Shown in pieces: positions 12,701 to 26,390 of a stretch of 46,368 nt of DNA. The notes under the pieces are model-generated. The model did no database searches. It worked only from the letters and a program-made list of their open reading frames with translations, and had not been told where the DNA came from. The translations under genes and the position numbers were made by a program. The DNA lies in NCBI GenBank assembly GCA_905221605.1, contig CAJNDS010000972.1, positions 1 to 46,368 of the forward strand, written 5' to 3'. Position 1 is the first letter of the stretch. Every line of letters starts with the position of its first letter. The stretch is from Symbiodinium natans (lineage: Eukaryota > Sar > Dinophyceae > Suessiales > Symbiodiniaceae).

Positions 12701-15700
12701 AAGTTCAGCCCTGAACCCTAAAAATCTCAAGACCTAAGCACCAAACCAGAAGCCCTTAAACTTAAAGTCTTAAGCTCAAGCACCCACACCATGAAGCCCT
12801 TCAGCCTGAAATCAAAAGTCTGAAGCACCAAAACAACAGGAGGCACCCAACTCATTAGGCCCTGAGCCCTCAAACCTTGAATAGGGCCCAAACACCAAAG
12901 CCCTAAACCCTTAACCCTGAAAAATATAGGATTTCAACACCATATTCCTAAGCCCTAAAGCCCAAAGCCTTAAGATCTTAACACCAAAAACTTAAGCTGT
13001 GAACCCGAAAATCTTCAGGCCGAGCACCAATTCCCTGAGCTCGCATCCCCCTGTGATCTAAAAGGCCTACACACCAAGACCCAAAGCCCTGAGCCCTGAA
13101 TTAAATGAACTAAAAGAACTTAAACACCAAACCACGAACCCTTAACCCGAAAAATGTTAAGATTAGAACACCAATATCAAAATCTTAAGATCTAAACACC
13201 AAAATCTTAAGCTGTGAACCCGAAAGTCTTAAGGCCCAGCACCAAGATCCCTAAGCTCGCATCTCTCTGTGATCTAAAAGGCCTACACACTAAGACCCAA
13301 ACCCTGAGCCCTAAAGTAAAAGAACTAAAAGTAAAAGAACTTAGGCACCACACCACGAATCCTTAACCCGAAATATCTTGAGAACACCAAGATCTTCAGC
13401 TCGTCAAGCCCGAAGCCCAAGGCCTAAACGACGAAACCCTGAGCCCACTTACTCTTAACATATTCAGGCCTAAGCACCAAAAGCCAAGACCCTTAACCCG
13501 AAGTTCTTAAGATATAGACACCCGAAACCTAAGCTCTTAACCCTACAATCGTAAGAACTAACGACTTAAATACCAAAAGCCTAAGCCCTGAGCTCGAAAT
13601 AATAAGGGTTAAACACGAAACACAAAGACTTTAACCCAGAGTCGTACCAAAAAGTTCAGCCCTTAACCCTAAAAATCTCAAGGCCCAAGCACCAAAACCA
13701 GAAGTCCTTAAACTTAAAGTCTTAAGCTCAAGCACCCACACCATGAAGCCCTTAAGCCTGAGATCAAAAGATTGAAGCACCAAAACAAAAGGAGCCAGTT
13801 AACCTGAAAGATGTTGAGATCACCAATATCTTCAGCTCTTCAAGCCCGAAGCCCAAGGCCCAAACAACGAAACCCTGAGCCCTTACTCTTAAAATATTCA
13901 GGTCTAAGCACCAAAGGCCTAGACCCTTAATCCTAAGATTTTAAGATATAGACAACCGAATCCTAAACCCTTAACACTACAATCGTAAGAATTAGTGACT
14001 TAAATACCAAAACCCTAAGCCCTTAGCTCGAAATCTTCAGCCCTAAGCCCTTAAGCTCGAAATCTTGAGGCTTAGACACGAAACACAAAGACTTTAACCC
14101 TAGAGTCGTACCAAAGGCTTTAGCCCTTAACCCTAAAAATCTCAAGGCCTAAACACCAAAACCAGAAGCCCTTAAACTTAAAATCTTAAGCTCAAGCACC
14201 CACACCATGAAGCCCTTAAGCCTGAAATCTTAAGACTGAAACATCAAAACAAGAGGAGGCACCCAACTCATTAGGCCCTGAGCCCTAAAACCTTGAATAG
14301 GGCCCAAACTCCAAAGCCCTAATACCCTATCCCTAAAACTATAGGAGTTCAACACCATATTCCTAAGCCCCAAAGCCCAAAACCTTCAGATCTAAACACC
14401 AAAATCTTAAGCTGCGAGCCCGAAAATCTTCAGATCGAACACCAATTCCCTAAGCTTACGCCCCCCTCTGATCTAGAACTAAAAGAACTTAAATACCAAA
14501 CCACGAACCCTTAACCCGAAAAATGTTAAGATTAGAACACCAATATCAAAATCTTAAGAGCTAAACACCAAAATCTTAAGCTGTGAACCCGAAAGTCTTA
14601 AGGCCCAGCACCAAGATCCCTAAGCTCGCATCTCTCTGTGATCTAAAAAGCCTACACACCAAGACCCAAGCCCTGAGCCCTAAAGTAAAAGAACTAAAAG
14701 AAAAATGGCACCACAACACGAATCCTTAACCCGAAATATCTTGAGAACACCAAGATCTTCAGCTCGTCAAGCCCGAAGCCCAAGGCCTAAACGACGAAAC
14801 CCTGAGCCCCCTTACTCTTAACATATTCAGGCCTAAGCACCAAAAGCCAAGACCCTTAACCCGAAGTTCTTAAGATATAGACACCCGAGCCCTAAGCTCT
14901 TAACCCTACAATCGTAAGAACTAACGACTTAAATACCAAAAGCCTAAGCCCTGAGCTCGAAATAATAAGGGTTAAACACGAAACACAAAGACTTTAACCC
15001 AGAGTCGTACCACAAAGTTCAGCCCCGAGCCCTAAAAATCTCAAGGCCTAAACACCAAAACCAGAAGCCCTTAAAACATCTTAAGCTCAAGCACCCACAC
15101 CATGAAGCCCTTAAGCCTGAAATCTTAAGACTGAAACATCAAAACAACAGGAGGCACCCAACTCATTAGGCCCTGAGCCCTAAAACTTTGAATAGGGCCC
15201 AAACTCCAAAGCCCTAATACCCTAAAACTATAGGAATCCAACACCATATTCCTAAGCCCCAAAGCCCAAAACCTTCAGATCTAAACACCAAAATCTTAAG
15301 CTGCGAACCCGAAAATCTTCAGATCGAACACCAATTCCCTAAGCTTACACCCCCCTCTGATCTAGAACTAAAAGAACTTAAATACCAAACCACGAACCCT
15401 TAACCCGAAAAATGTTCAGATTAGAACACCAACATCAAAATCTTAAGAGCTAAACACCAAAATCTTAAGCTGTGAGCCCGAAAGTCTTAAGGCCCAGCAC
15501 CAAGATCCCTAAGCTCGCATCTCTCTGTGATCTAAAAGGCCTACACACCAAGACCCAAGCCCTGAGCCCTAAAGTAAAAGAACTAAAAGAACTTAGGCAC
15601 CACACCACGAATCCTTAACCCGAAATATCTTGAGAATAGAACACCAAGATCTTCAGCTCGTCAAGCCCGAAGCCCAAGGCCTAAACGACGAAACCCTGAG

Positions 15701-18700
15701 CCCCCTTACTCTTAACGTATTCAGGCCTAAGCACCAAAAGCCAAGACCCTTAACCCGAAGATCTTAAGATATAGACACCCGAGCCCGAAGCTCTTAACCC
15801 TACAATCGTATGAACTAACGACTTAAATACCAAAAGCCTAAGCCCTGAGCTCGAAATAATAAGGGTTAAGCACGAAACACAAAGACTTTAACCCAGAGTC
15901 GTACCAAAAAGTTCAGCCCTGAGCCCTAAAAATCTCAAGGCCTAAACACCAAAACCAGAAGCCCTTAAACTTAAAGTCTTAAGCTCAAGCACCCACACCA
16001 TGAAGCCCTTAAGCCTGAAATCAAAAGATTGAAGCACCAAAACAAAAGGAGCCAGTTAACCCGAAAGATGTTAAGATCACCAATATCTTCAGCTCTTCAA
16101 ACCCGAAGCCCAAGGCCTAAACAACGAAGCCCTGAGCCCTTACTCTTAAAATATTCAGGCCTAAGCACCAAAGGCCTAGACCCTTAACCCTAAGATCTTA
16201 AGGTATAGACAACCGAACCCTAAGCCCTTAACACTACAAACGTAAGAATTAGTGACTTAAATACCAAAACCCTAGAGCCCTTAGCTCGAAATCTTAAGCC
16301 CTAAGCCCTTAAGCTCGAAATCTTGAGGCTTAGACACTAAACACAAAGACCTTAACCCTAGAGTCGTACCAAAGACCCAGAGTCGTACCAAAAAGTTCAG
16401 CCCTTAACCCTAAAAATCTCAAGGCCCAAGCACCAAAACCAGAAGCCCTTAAACTTAAAGTCTTAAGCTCAAGCACCTACACCGTGAAGCCCTTAAGCTT
16501 GAAATCAAAATATTGAAGCACCAAAACCAGTTAACCTGAAAGATGTTAAGATCACCAATATCTTCAGCTCGTCAAGCCTGAAGCCCAAGGCCTAAACGAC
16601 GAAACCCTGAGTCCCCTTTCTCTTGACATATTCAGGCCTAAGCCCCAAAAGCCAAGACCCTTAACCCGAAGTTCTTAAGATATAGACAACCGAACCCTAA
16701 GCTCTTAACCCTACAATCGTAAGAACTAACGACTTAAATACCAAAAGCCTAAGCCCTGAGCTCGAAATAATAAGGGTTAAACACGAAACACAAAGACTTT
16801 AACCCAGAGTCGTACCAAAAAGTTCAGCCCTGAGCCCTAAAAATCTCAAGACCTAAGCACCAGAACCAGAAGCCCTTAAACTTAAAGTCTTAAGCTCAAG
16901 CACCCACACCATGAAGCCCTTAAGCCTGAAATCAAAAGATTGAAGCACCAAAACAAAAGAGGCCACTTAACCTGAAAGATGTTGAGATCACCAATATCTT
17001 CAGCTCTTCAAACCCGAAGCCCAAGGCCCAAACAACGAAACCCTGAGCCCTTACTCTTAAAATATTCAGGTCTAAGCACCAAAGGCCTACACCCTTAATC
17101 CTAAGATTTTAAGATATAGACAACCGAATCCTAAACCCTTAACACTACAAACGTAAGAATTAGTGACTTAAATACCAAAACCCTAAGCCCTTAGCTCGAA
17201 ATCTTAAGCCCTAAGCCCTTAAGCTCGAAATCTTAAGGCTTAGACACGAAACACAAAGACTTTAACCCCAGAGTCGTACCAAAGGCTTTAGCCCTTAACC
17301 CTAAAAATCTCAAGACCTAAACACCAAAACCAGAAGCCCTTAAACTTAAAATCTTAAGCTCAAGCACCCACACCATGAAGCCCTTAAGCCTGAAATCTTA
17401 AGACTGAAACATCAAAACAACAGGAGGCACCCAACTCATTAGGCCCTGAGCCCTAAAACCTTGAATAGGGCCCAAACTCCAAAGCCCTAATACCCTATCC
17501 CTAAAACTATAGGAATTCAACACCATATTCCTAAGCCCCAAAGCCCAAAACCTTCAGATCTAAACACCAAAATCTTAAGCTGCGAGCCCGAAAATCTTCA
17601 GATCGAACACCAATTCCCTAAGCTTACACCCCCCTCTGATCTAGAACTAAAAGAACTTAAACACCAAACCACGAACCCTTAACCCGAAAAATGTTAAGAT
17701 TAGAACACCAATATCAAAATCTTAAGATCTAAACACCAAAATCTTAAGCTGTGAACCCGAAAGTCTTAAGGCCCAGCACCAAGATCCCTAAGCTCGCATC
17801 TCTCTGTGATCTAAAGGGCCTACACACTAAGACCCAAACCCTGAGCCCTAAAGTAAAAGAACTAAAAGTAAAAGAACTTAGGCACCACACCACGAATCCT
17901 TAACCCGAAATATCTTGAGAACACCAAGATCTTCAGCTCGTCAAGCCCGAAGCCCAAGGCCTAAACGACGAAACCCTGAGCCCACTTACTCTTAACATAT
18001 TCAGGCCTAAGCACCAAAAGCCAAGACCCTTAACCCGAAGTTCTTAAGATATAGACACCCGAAACCTAAGCTCTTAACCCTACAATCGTAAGAACTAACG
18101 ACTTAAATACCAAAAGCCTAAGCCCTGAGCTCGAAATAATAAGGGTTAAACACGAAACACAAAGACTTTAACCCAGAGTCGTACCAAAAAGTTCAGCCCT
18201 GAGCCCTAAAAATCTCAAGCCCTAAACACCAAAACCAGAAGCCCTTAAACTTAAAATCTTAAGCTCAAGCACCCACACCATGAAGCCCTTCAGCCTGAAA
18301 TCAAAAGATTGAAGCACCAAAACAAAAGGAGCCAGTTAACCCGAAAGATGTTAAGATCACCAATATCTTCAGCTCTTCAAACCCGAAGCCCAAGGCCTAA
18401 ACAACGAAGCCCTGAGCCCTTACTCTTAAAATATTCAGGCCTAAGCACCAAAGGCCTAGACCCTTAACCCTAAGATCTTAAGGTATAGACAACCGAACCC
18501 TAAGCCCTTAACACTACAAACGTAAGAATTAGTGACTTAAATACCAAAACCCTAGAGCCCTTAGCTCGAAATAATAAGGGTTAAACACGAAACACAAAGA
18601 CTTTAACCCAGAGTCGTACCACAAAGTTCAGCCCTGAACCCTAAAAATCTCAAGACCTAAGCACCAAACCAGAAGCCCTTAAACTTAAAGTCTTAAGCTC

Positions 18701-21700
18701 AAGCACCCACACCATGAAGCCCTTCAGCCTGAAATCAAAAGTCTGAAGCACCAAAACAACAGGAGGCACCCAACTCATTAGGCCCTGAGCCCTCAAACCT
18801 TGAATAGGGCCCAAACACCAAAGCCCTAAACCCTTAACCCTGAAAAATATAGGATTTCAACACCATATTCCTAAGCCCTAAAGCCCAAAGCCTTAAGATC
18901 TTAACACCAAAAGCTTAAGCTGTGAACCCGAAAATCTTCAGGCCGAGCACCAATTCCCTGAGCTCGCATCCCCCTGTGATCTAAAAGGCCTACACACCAA
19001 GACCCAAAGCCCTGAGCCCTGAATTAAATGAACTAAAAGAACTTAAACACCAAACCACGAACCCTTAACCCGAAAAATGTTAAGATTAGAACACCAATAT
19101 CAAAATCTTAAGATCTAAACACCAAAATCTTAAGCTGTGAACCCGAAAGTCTTAAGGCCCAGCACCAAGATCCCTAAGCTCGCATCTCTCTGTGATCTAA
19201 AGGGCCTACACACTAAGACCCAAACCCTGAGCCCTAAAGTAAAAGAACTAAAAGTAAAAGAACTTAGGCACCACACCACGAATCCTTAACCCGAAATATC
19301 TTGAGAACACCAAGATCTTCAGCTCGTCAAGCCCGAAGCCCAAGGCCTAAACGACGAAACCCTGAGCCCACTTACTCTTAACATATTCAGGCCTAAGCAC
19401 CAAAAGCCAAGACCCTTAACCCGAAGTTCTTAAGATATAGACACCCGAAACCTAAGCTCTTAACCCTACAATCGTAAGAACTAACGACTTAAATACCAAA
19501 AGCCTAAGCCCTGAGCTCGAAATAATAAGGGTTAAACACGAAACACAAAGACTTTAACCCAGAGTCGTACCAAAAAGTTCAGCCCTTAACCCTAAAAATC
19601 TCAAGGCCCAAGCACCAAAACCAGAAGTCCTTAAACTTAAAGTCTTAAGCTCAAGCACCCACACCATGAAGCCCTTAAGCCTGAGATCAAAAGATTGAAG
19701 CACCAAAACAAAAGGAGCCAGTTAACCTGAAAGATGTTGAGATCACCAATATCTTCAGCTCTTCAAGCCCGAAGCCCAAGGCCCAAACAACGAAACCCTG
19801 AGCCCTTACTCTTAAAATATTCAGGTCTAAGCACCAAAGGCCTAGACCCTTAATCCTAAGATTTTAAGATATAGACAACCGAATCCTAAACCCTTAACAC
19901 TACAATCGTAAGAATTAGTGACTTAAATACCAAAACCCTAAGCCCTTAGCTCGAAATCTTCAGCCCTAAGCCCTTAAGCTCGAAATCTTGAGGCTTAGAC
20001 ACGAAACACAAAGACTTTAACCCTAGAGTCGTACCAAAGGCTTTAGCCCTTAACCCTAAAAATCTCAAGGCCTAAACACCAAAACCAGAAGCCCTTAAAC
20101 TTAAAATCTTAAGCTCAAGCACCCACACCATGAAGCCCTTAAGCCTGAAATCTTAAGACTGAAACATCAAAACAAGAGGAGGCACCCAACTCATTAGGCC
20201 CTGAGCCCTAAAACCTTGAATAGGGCCCAAACTCCAAAGCCCTAATACCCTATCCCTAAAACTATAGGAGTTCAACACCATATTCCTAAGCCCCAAAGCC
20301 CAAAACCTTCAGATCTAAACACCAAAATCTTAAGCTGCGAACCCGAAAATCTTCAGATCGAACACCAATTCCCTAAGCTTACGCCCCCCTCTGATCTAGA
20401 ACTAAAAGAACTTAAATACCAAACCACGAACCCTTAACCCGAAAAATGTTAAGATTAGAACACCAATATCAAAATCTTAAGAGCTAAACACCAAAATCTT
20501 AAGCTGTGAACCCGAAAGTCTTAAGGCCCAGCACCAAGATCCCTAAGCTCGCATCTCTCTGTGATCTAAAAAGCCTACACACCAAGACCCAAGCCCTGAG
20601 CCCTAAAGTAAAAGAACTAAAAGAACTTAGGCACCACACCACGCATCCTTAACCCGAAATATCTTGAGAACACCAAGATCTTCAGCTCGTCAAGCCCGAA
20701 GCCCAAGGCCTAAACGACGAAACCCTGAGCCCCCTTACTCTTAACATATTCAGGCCTAAGCACCAAAAGCCAAGACCCTTAACCCGAAGATCTTAAGATA
20801 TAGACACCCGAGCCCTAAGCTCTTAACCCTACAATCGTAAGAACTAACGACTTAAATACCAAAAGCCTAAGCCCTGAGCTCGAAATAATAAGGGTTAAAC
20901 ACGAAACACAAAGACTTTAACCCAGAGTCGTACCACAAAGTTCAGCCCCGAGCCCTAAAAATCTCAAGGCCTAAACACCAAAACCAGAAGCCCTTAAAAC
21001 ATCTTAAGCTCAAGCACCCACACCATGAAGCCCTTAAGCCTGAAATCTTAAGACTGAAACATCAAAACAACAGGAGGCACCCAACTCATCAGGCCCTGAG
21101 CCCTAAAACTTTGAATAGGGCCCAAACTCCAAAGCCCTAATACCCTAAAACTATAGGAATCCAACACCATATTCCTAAGCCCCAAAGCCCAAAACCTTCA
21201 GATCTAAACACCAAAATCTTAAGCTGCGAACCCGAAAATCTTCAGATCGAACACCAATTCCCTAAGCTTACACCCCCCTCTGATCTAGAACTAAAAAGAA
21301 CTTAAATACCAAACCACGAACCCTTAACCCGAAAAATGTTCAGATTAGAGCACCAACATCAAAATCTTAAGAGCTAAACACCAAAATCTTAAGCTGCGAG
21401 CCCGAAAGTCTTAAGGCCCAGCACCAAGATCCCTAAGCTCGCATCTCTCTGTGATCTAAAAGGCCTACACACCAAGACCCAAGCCCTGAGCCCTAAAGTA
21501 AAAGAACTAAAAGAACTTAGGCACCACACCACGAATCCTTAACCCGAAATATCTTGAGAACACCAAGATCTTCAGCTCGTCAAGCCCGAAGCCCAAGGCC
21601 TAAACGACGAAACCCTGAGCCCCCTTACTCTTAACATATTCAGGCCTAAGCACCAAAAGCCAAGACCCTTAACCCGAAGATCTTAAGATATAGACACCCG

Positions 21701-21728
21701 AGCCCTAAGCTCTTAACCCTACAATCGT
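9892..21728. repeat. Two tandem 5.92-kb higher-order units
   Basis: Starting at type B markers 9892 and 15810, the spacing series 434, 478, 434, 929-936, 434, 951-953, 434, 929-930, 890-894 is repeated, giving unit lengths of 5918 and 5919 bp. Both starts carry the private variant GTATGAACTAACG and the word CGAGCCCGAAG. Together with the 13.7-kb duplication this shows at least two rounds of large-scale tandem duplication inside the satellite. Confidence 0.9.
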
Positions 21729-24700
21729 AAGAACTAACGACTTAATACCAAAAGCCTAAGCCCTGAGCTCGAAATAATAAGGGTTCAACACGAAACACAA
21801 AGACTTTAACCCAGAGTCGTACCAAAAAGTTCAGCCCTGAGCCCTAAAAATCTCAAGCCCTAAACACCAAAACCAGAAGCCCTTAAACTTAAAATCTTAA
21901 GCTCAAGCACCCACACCATGAAGCCCTTCAGCCTGAAATCAAAAGATTGAAGCACCAAAACAAAAGGAGCCAGTTAACCCGAAAGATGTTAAGATCACCA
22001 ATATCTTCAGCTCTTCAAACCCGAAGCCCAAGGCCTAAACAACGAAGCCCTGAGCCCTTACTCTTAAAATATTCAGGCCTAAGCACCAAAGGCCTAGACC
22101 CTTAACCCTAAGATCTTAAGGTATAGACAACCGAACCCTAAGCCCTTAACACTACAAACGTAAGAATTAGTGACTTAAATACCAAAACCCTAGAGCCCTT
22201 AGCTCGAAATCTTAAGCCCTAAGCCCTTAAGCTCGAAATCTTGAGGCTTAGACACGAAACACAAAGACCTTAACCCTAGAGTCGTACCAAAGACCCAGAG
22301 TCGTACCAAAAAGTTCAGCCCTTAACCCTAAAAATCTCAAGGCCCAAGCACCAAAACCAGAAGCCCTTAAACTTAAAGTCTTAAGCTCAAGCACCCACAC
22401 CATGAAGCCCTTAAGCCTGAGATCAAAAGATTGAAGCACCAAAACAAAAGGAGCCAGTTAGCCTGAAAGATGTTGAGATCACCAATATCTTCAGCTCTTC
22501 AAGCCCGAAGCCCAAGGCCCAAACAACGAAACCCTGAGCCCTTACTCTTGAAATATTCAGGTCTAAGCACCAAAGGCCTAGACCCTTAACCCTAAGATCT
22601 TAAGGTATAGACAACCGAACCCTAAGCCCTTAACAGTACAATCGTAAGAATTAGTGACTTGAATACCAAAACCCTAAGCCCTTAGCTCGAAATCTTAAGC
22701 CCTAAGCCCTTCAGCTCGAAATCTTGAGGCTTAGACACGAAACACAAAGACCTTAACCCTAGAGTCCTACCAAAGACCCAGAGTCGTACCAAAAAGTTCA
22801 GCCCTTAACCCTAAAAATCTCAAGGCCTAAACACCAAAACCAGAAGCCCTTAAACTTAAAATCTTAAGCTCAAGCACCCACACCATGAAGCCCTTAAGCC
22901 TGAAATCTTAAGACTGAAACATCAAAACAACAGGAGGCACCCAACTCATTAGGCCCTGAGCCCTAAAACCTTGAATAGGGCCCAAACTCCAAAGCCCTAA
23001 TACCCTATCCCTAAAACTATAGGAATTCAACACCATATTCCTAAGCCCCAAAGCCCAAAACCTTCAGATCTAAACACCAAAATCTTAAGCTGCGAACCCG
23101 AAAATCTTCAGATCGAACACCAATTCCCTAAGCTTACACCCCCCTCTGATCTAGAACTAAAAGAACTTAAATACCAAACCACGAACCCTTAACCCGAAAA
23201 ATGTTAAGATTAGAACACCAATATCAAAATCTTAAGAGCTAAACACCAAAATCTTAAGCTGTGAACCCGAAAGTCTTAAGGCCCAGCACCAAGATCCCTA
23301 AGCTCGCATCTCTCTGTGATCTAAAAGGCCTACACACCAAGACCCAAGCCCTGAGCCCTAAAGTAAAAGAACTAAAAGAACTTAGGCACCACACCACGAA
23401 TCCTTAACCCGAAATATCTTGAGAATAGAACACCAAGATCTTCAGCTCGTCAAGCCCGAAGCCCAAGGCCTAAACGACGAAACCCTGAGCCCCCTTACTC
23501 TTAACGTATTCAGGCCTAAGCACCAAAAGCCAAGACCCTTAACCCGAAGATCTTAAGATATAGACACCCGAGCCCGAAGCTCTTAACCCTACAATCGTAT
23601 GAACTAACGACTTAAATACCAAAAGCCTAAGCCCTGAGCTCGAAATAATAAGGGTTAAGCACGAAACACAAAGACTTTAACCCAGAGTCGTACCAAAAAG
23701 TTCAGCCCTGAGCCCTAAAAATCTCAAGGCCTAAACACCAAAACCAGAAGCCCTTAAACTTAAAGTCTTAAGCTCAAGCACCCACACCATGAAGCCCTTA
23801 AGCCTGAAATCAAAAGATTGAAGCACCAAAACAAAAGGAGCCAGTTAACCCGAAAGATGTTAAGATCACCAATATCTTCAGCTCTTCAAACCCGAAGCCC
23901 AAGGCCTAAACAACGAAGCCCTGAGCCCTTACTCTTAAAATATTCAGGCCTAAGCACCAAAGGCCTAGACCCTTAACCCTAAGATCTTAAGGTATAGACA
24001 ACCGAACCCTAAGCCCTTAACACTACAAACGTAAGAATGAGTGACTTAAATACCAAAACCCTAGAGCCCTTAGCTCGAAATCTTAAGCCCTAAGCCCTTA
24101 AGCTCGAAATCTTGAGGCTTAGACACTAGACACAAAGACCTTAACCCTAGAGTCGTACCAAAGACCCAGAGTCGTACCAAAAAGTTCAGCCCTTAACCCT
24201 AAAAATCTCAAGGCCCAAGCACCAAAACCAGAAGCCCTTAAACTTAAAGTCTTAAGCTCAAGCACCTACACCGTGAAGCCCTTAAGCTTGAAATCAAAAT
24301 ATTGAAGCACCAAAACCAGTTAACCTGAAAGATGTTAAGATCACCAATATCTTCAGCTCGTCAAGCCTGAAGCCCAAGGCCTAAACGACGAAACCCTGAG
24401 TCCCCTTTCTCTTGACATATTCAGGCCTAAGCCCCAAAAGCCAAGACCCTTAACCCGAAGTTCTTAAGATATAGACACCCGGACCCTAAGCTCTTAACCC
24501 TACAATCGTAAGAACTAACGACTTAAATACCAAAAGCCTAAGCCCTGAGCTCGAAATAATAAGGGTTAAACACGAAACACAAAGACTTTAACCCAGAGTC
24601 GTACCAAAAAGTTCAGCCCTGAGCCCTAAAAATCTCAAGACCTAAGCACCAGAACCAGAAGCCCTTAAGCTTAAAGTCTTAAGCTCAAGCACCCACACCA

Positions 24701-26390
24701 TGAAGCCCTTAAGCCTGAAATCAAAAGATTGAAGCACCAAAACAAAAGAGGCCACTTAACCTGAAAGATGTTGAGACCACCAATATCTTCAGCTCTTCAA
24801 GCCCGAAGCCCAAGGCCCAAACAACGAAACCCTGAGCCCTTACTCTTAAAATATTCAGGTCTAAGCACCAAAGGCCTACACCCTTAATCCTAAGATTTTA
24901 AAATATAGACAACCGAATCCTAAACCCTTAACACTACAATCGTAAGAATTAGTGACTTAAATACCAAAACCCTAAGCCCTTAGCTCGAAATCTTAAGCCC
25001 TAAGCCCTTAAGCTCGAAATCTTAAGGCTTAGACACGAAACACAAAGACTTTAACCCTAGAGTCGTACCAAAGGCTTTAGCCCTTAACCCTAAAAATCTC
25101 AAGACCTAAACACCAAAACCAGAAGCCCTTAAACTTAAAATCTTAAGCTCAAGCACCCACACCATGAAGCCCTTAAGCCTGAAATCTTAAGACTGAAACA
25201 TCAAAACAACAGGAGGCACCCAACTCATTAGGCCCTGAGCCCTAAAACCTTGAATAGGGCCCAAACTCCAAAGCCCTAATACCCTATCCCTAAAACTATA
25301 GGAATTCAACACCATATTCCTAAGCCCCAAAGCCCAAAACCTTCAGATCTAAACACCAAAATCTTAAGCTGCGAACCCGAAAATCTTCAGATCGAACACC
25401 AATTCCCTAAGCTTACACCCCCCTCTGATCTAGAACTAAAAGAACTTAAACACCAAACCACGAACCCTTAACCCGAAAAATGTTAAGATTAGAACACCAA
25501 TATCAAAATCTTAAGATCTAAACACCAAAATCTTAAGCTGTGAACCCGAAAGTCTTAAGGCCCAGCACCAAGATCCCTAAGCTCGCATCTCCCTGTGATC
25601 TAAAAGGCCTACACACTAAGACCCAAACCCTGAGCCCTAAAGTAAAAGAACTAAAAGAACTTAGGCACCACACCACGAATCCTTAACCCGAAATATCTTG
25701 AGAACACCAAGATCTTCAGCTCGTCAAGCCCGAAGCCCAAGGCCTAAACGACGAAACCCTGAGCCCCCTTACTCTTAACATATTCAGGCCTAAGCACCAA
25801 AAGCCAAGACCCTTAACCCGAAGATCTTAAGATATAGACACCCGAGCCCTAAGCTCTTAACCCTACAATCGTAAGAACTAACGACTTAATACCAAAAGCC
25901 TAAGCCCTGAGCTCGAAATAATAAGGGTTAAACACGAAACACAAAGACTTTAACCCAGAGTCGTACCAAAAAGTTCAGCCCTGAGCCCTAAAAATCTCAA
26001 GCCCTAAACACCAAAACCAGAAGCCCTTAAACTTAAAATCTTAAGCTCAAGCACCCACACCATGAAGCCCTTCAGCCTGAAATCAAAAGATTGAAGCACC
26101 AAAACAAAAGGAGCCAGTTAACCCGAAAGATGTTAAGATCACCAATATCTTCAGCTCTTCAAACCCGAAGCCCAAGGCCTAAACAACGAAGCCCTGAGCC
26201 CTTACTCTTAAAATATTCAGGCCTAAGCACCAAAGGCCTAGACCCTTAACCCTAAGATCTTAAGGTATAGACAACCGAACCCTAAGCCCTTAACACTACA
26301 AACGTAAGAATTAGTGACGTAAATACCAAAACCCTAGAGCCCTTAGCTCGAAATCTTAAGCCCTAAGCCCTTAAGCTCGAAATCTTGAGG
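17008..26390. repeat. 13.7-kb-offset segmental copy, right
   Basis: This is the right-hand partner of the segment beginning at 3496. Marker spacings match block for block until about 26306. There the right copy continues with a 484-bp block while the left copy continues with a 951-bp block, which marks the end of collinearity. Identity is very high by eye, implying recent duplication or ongoing homogenisation. Confidence 0.9.
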
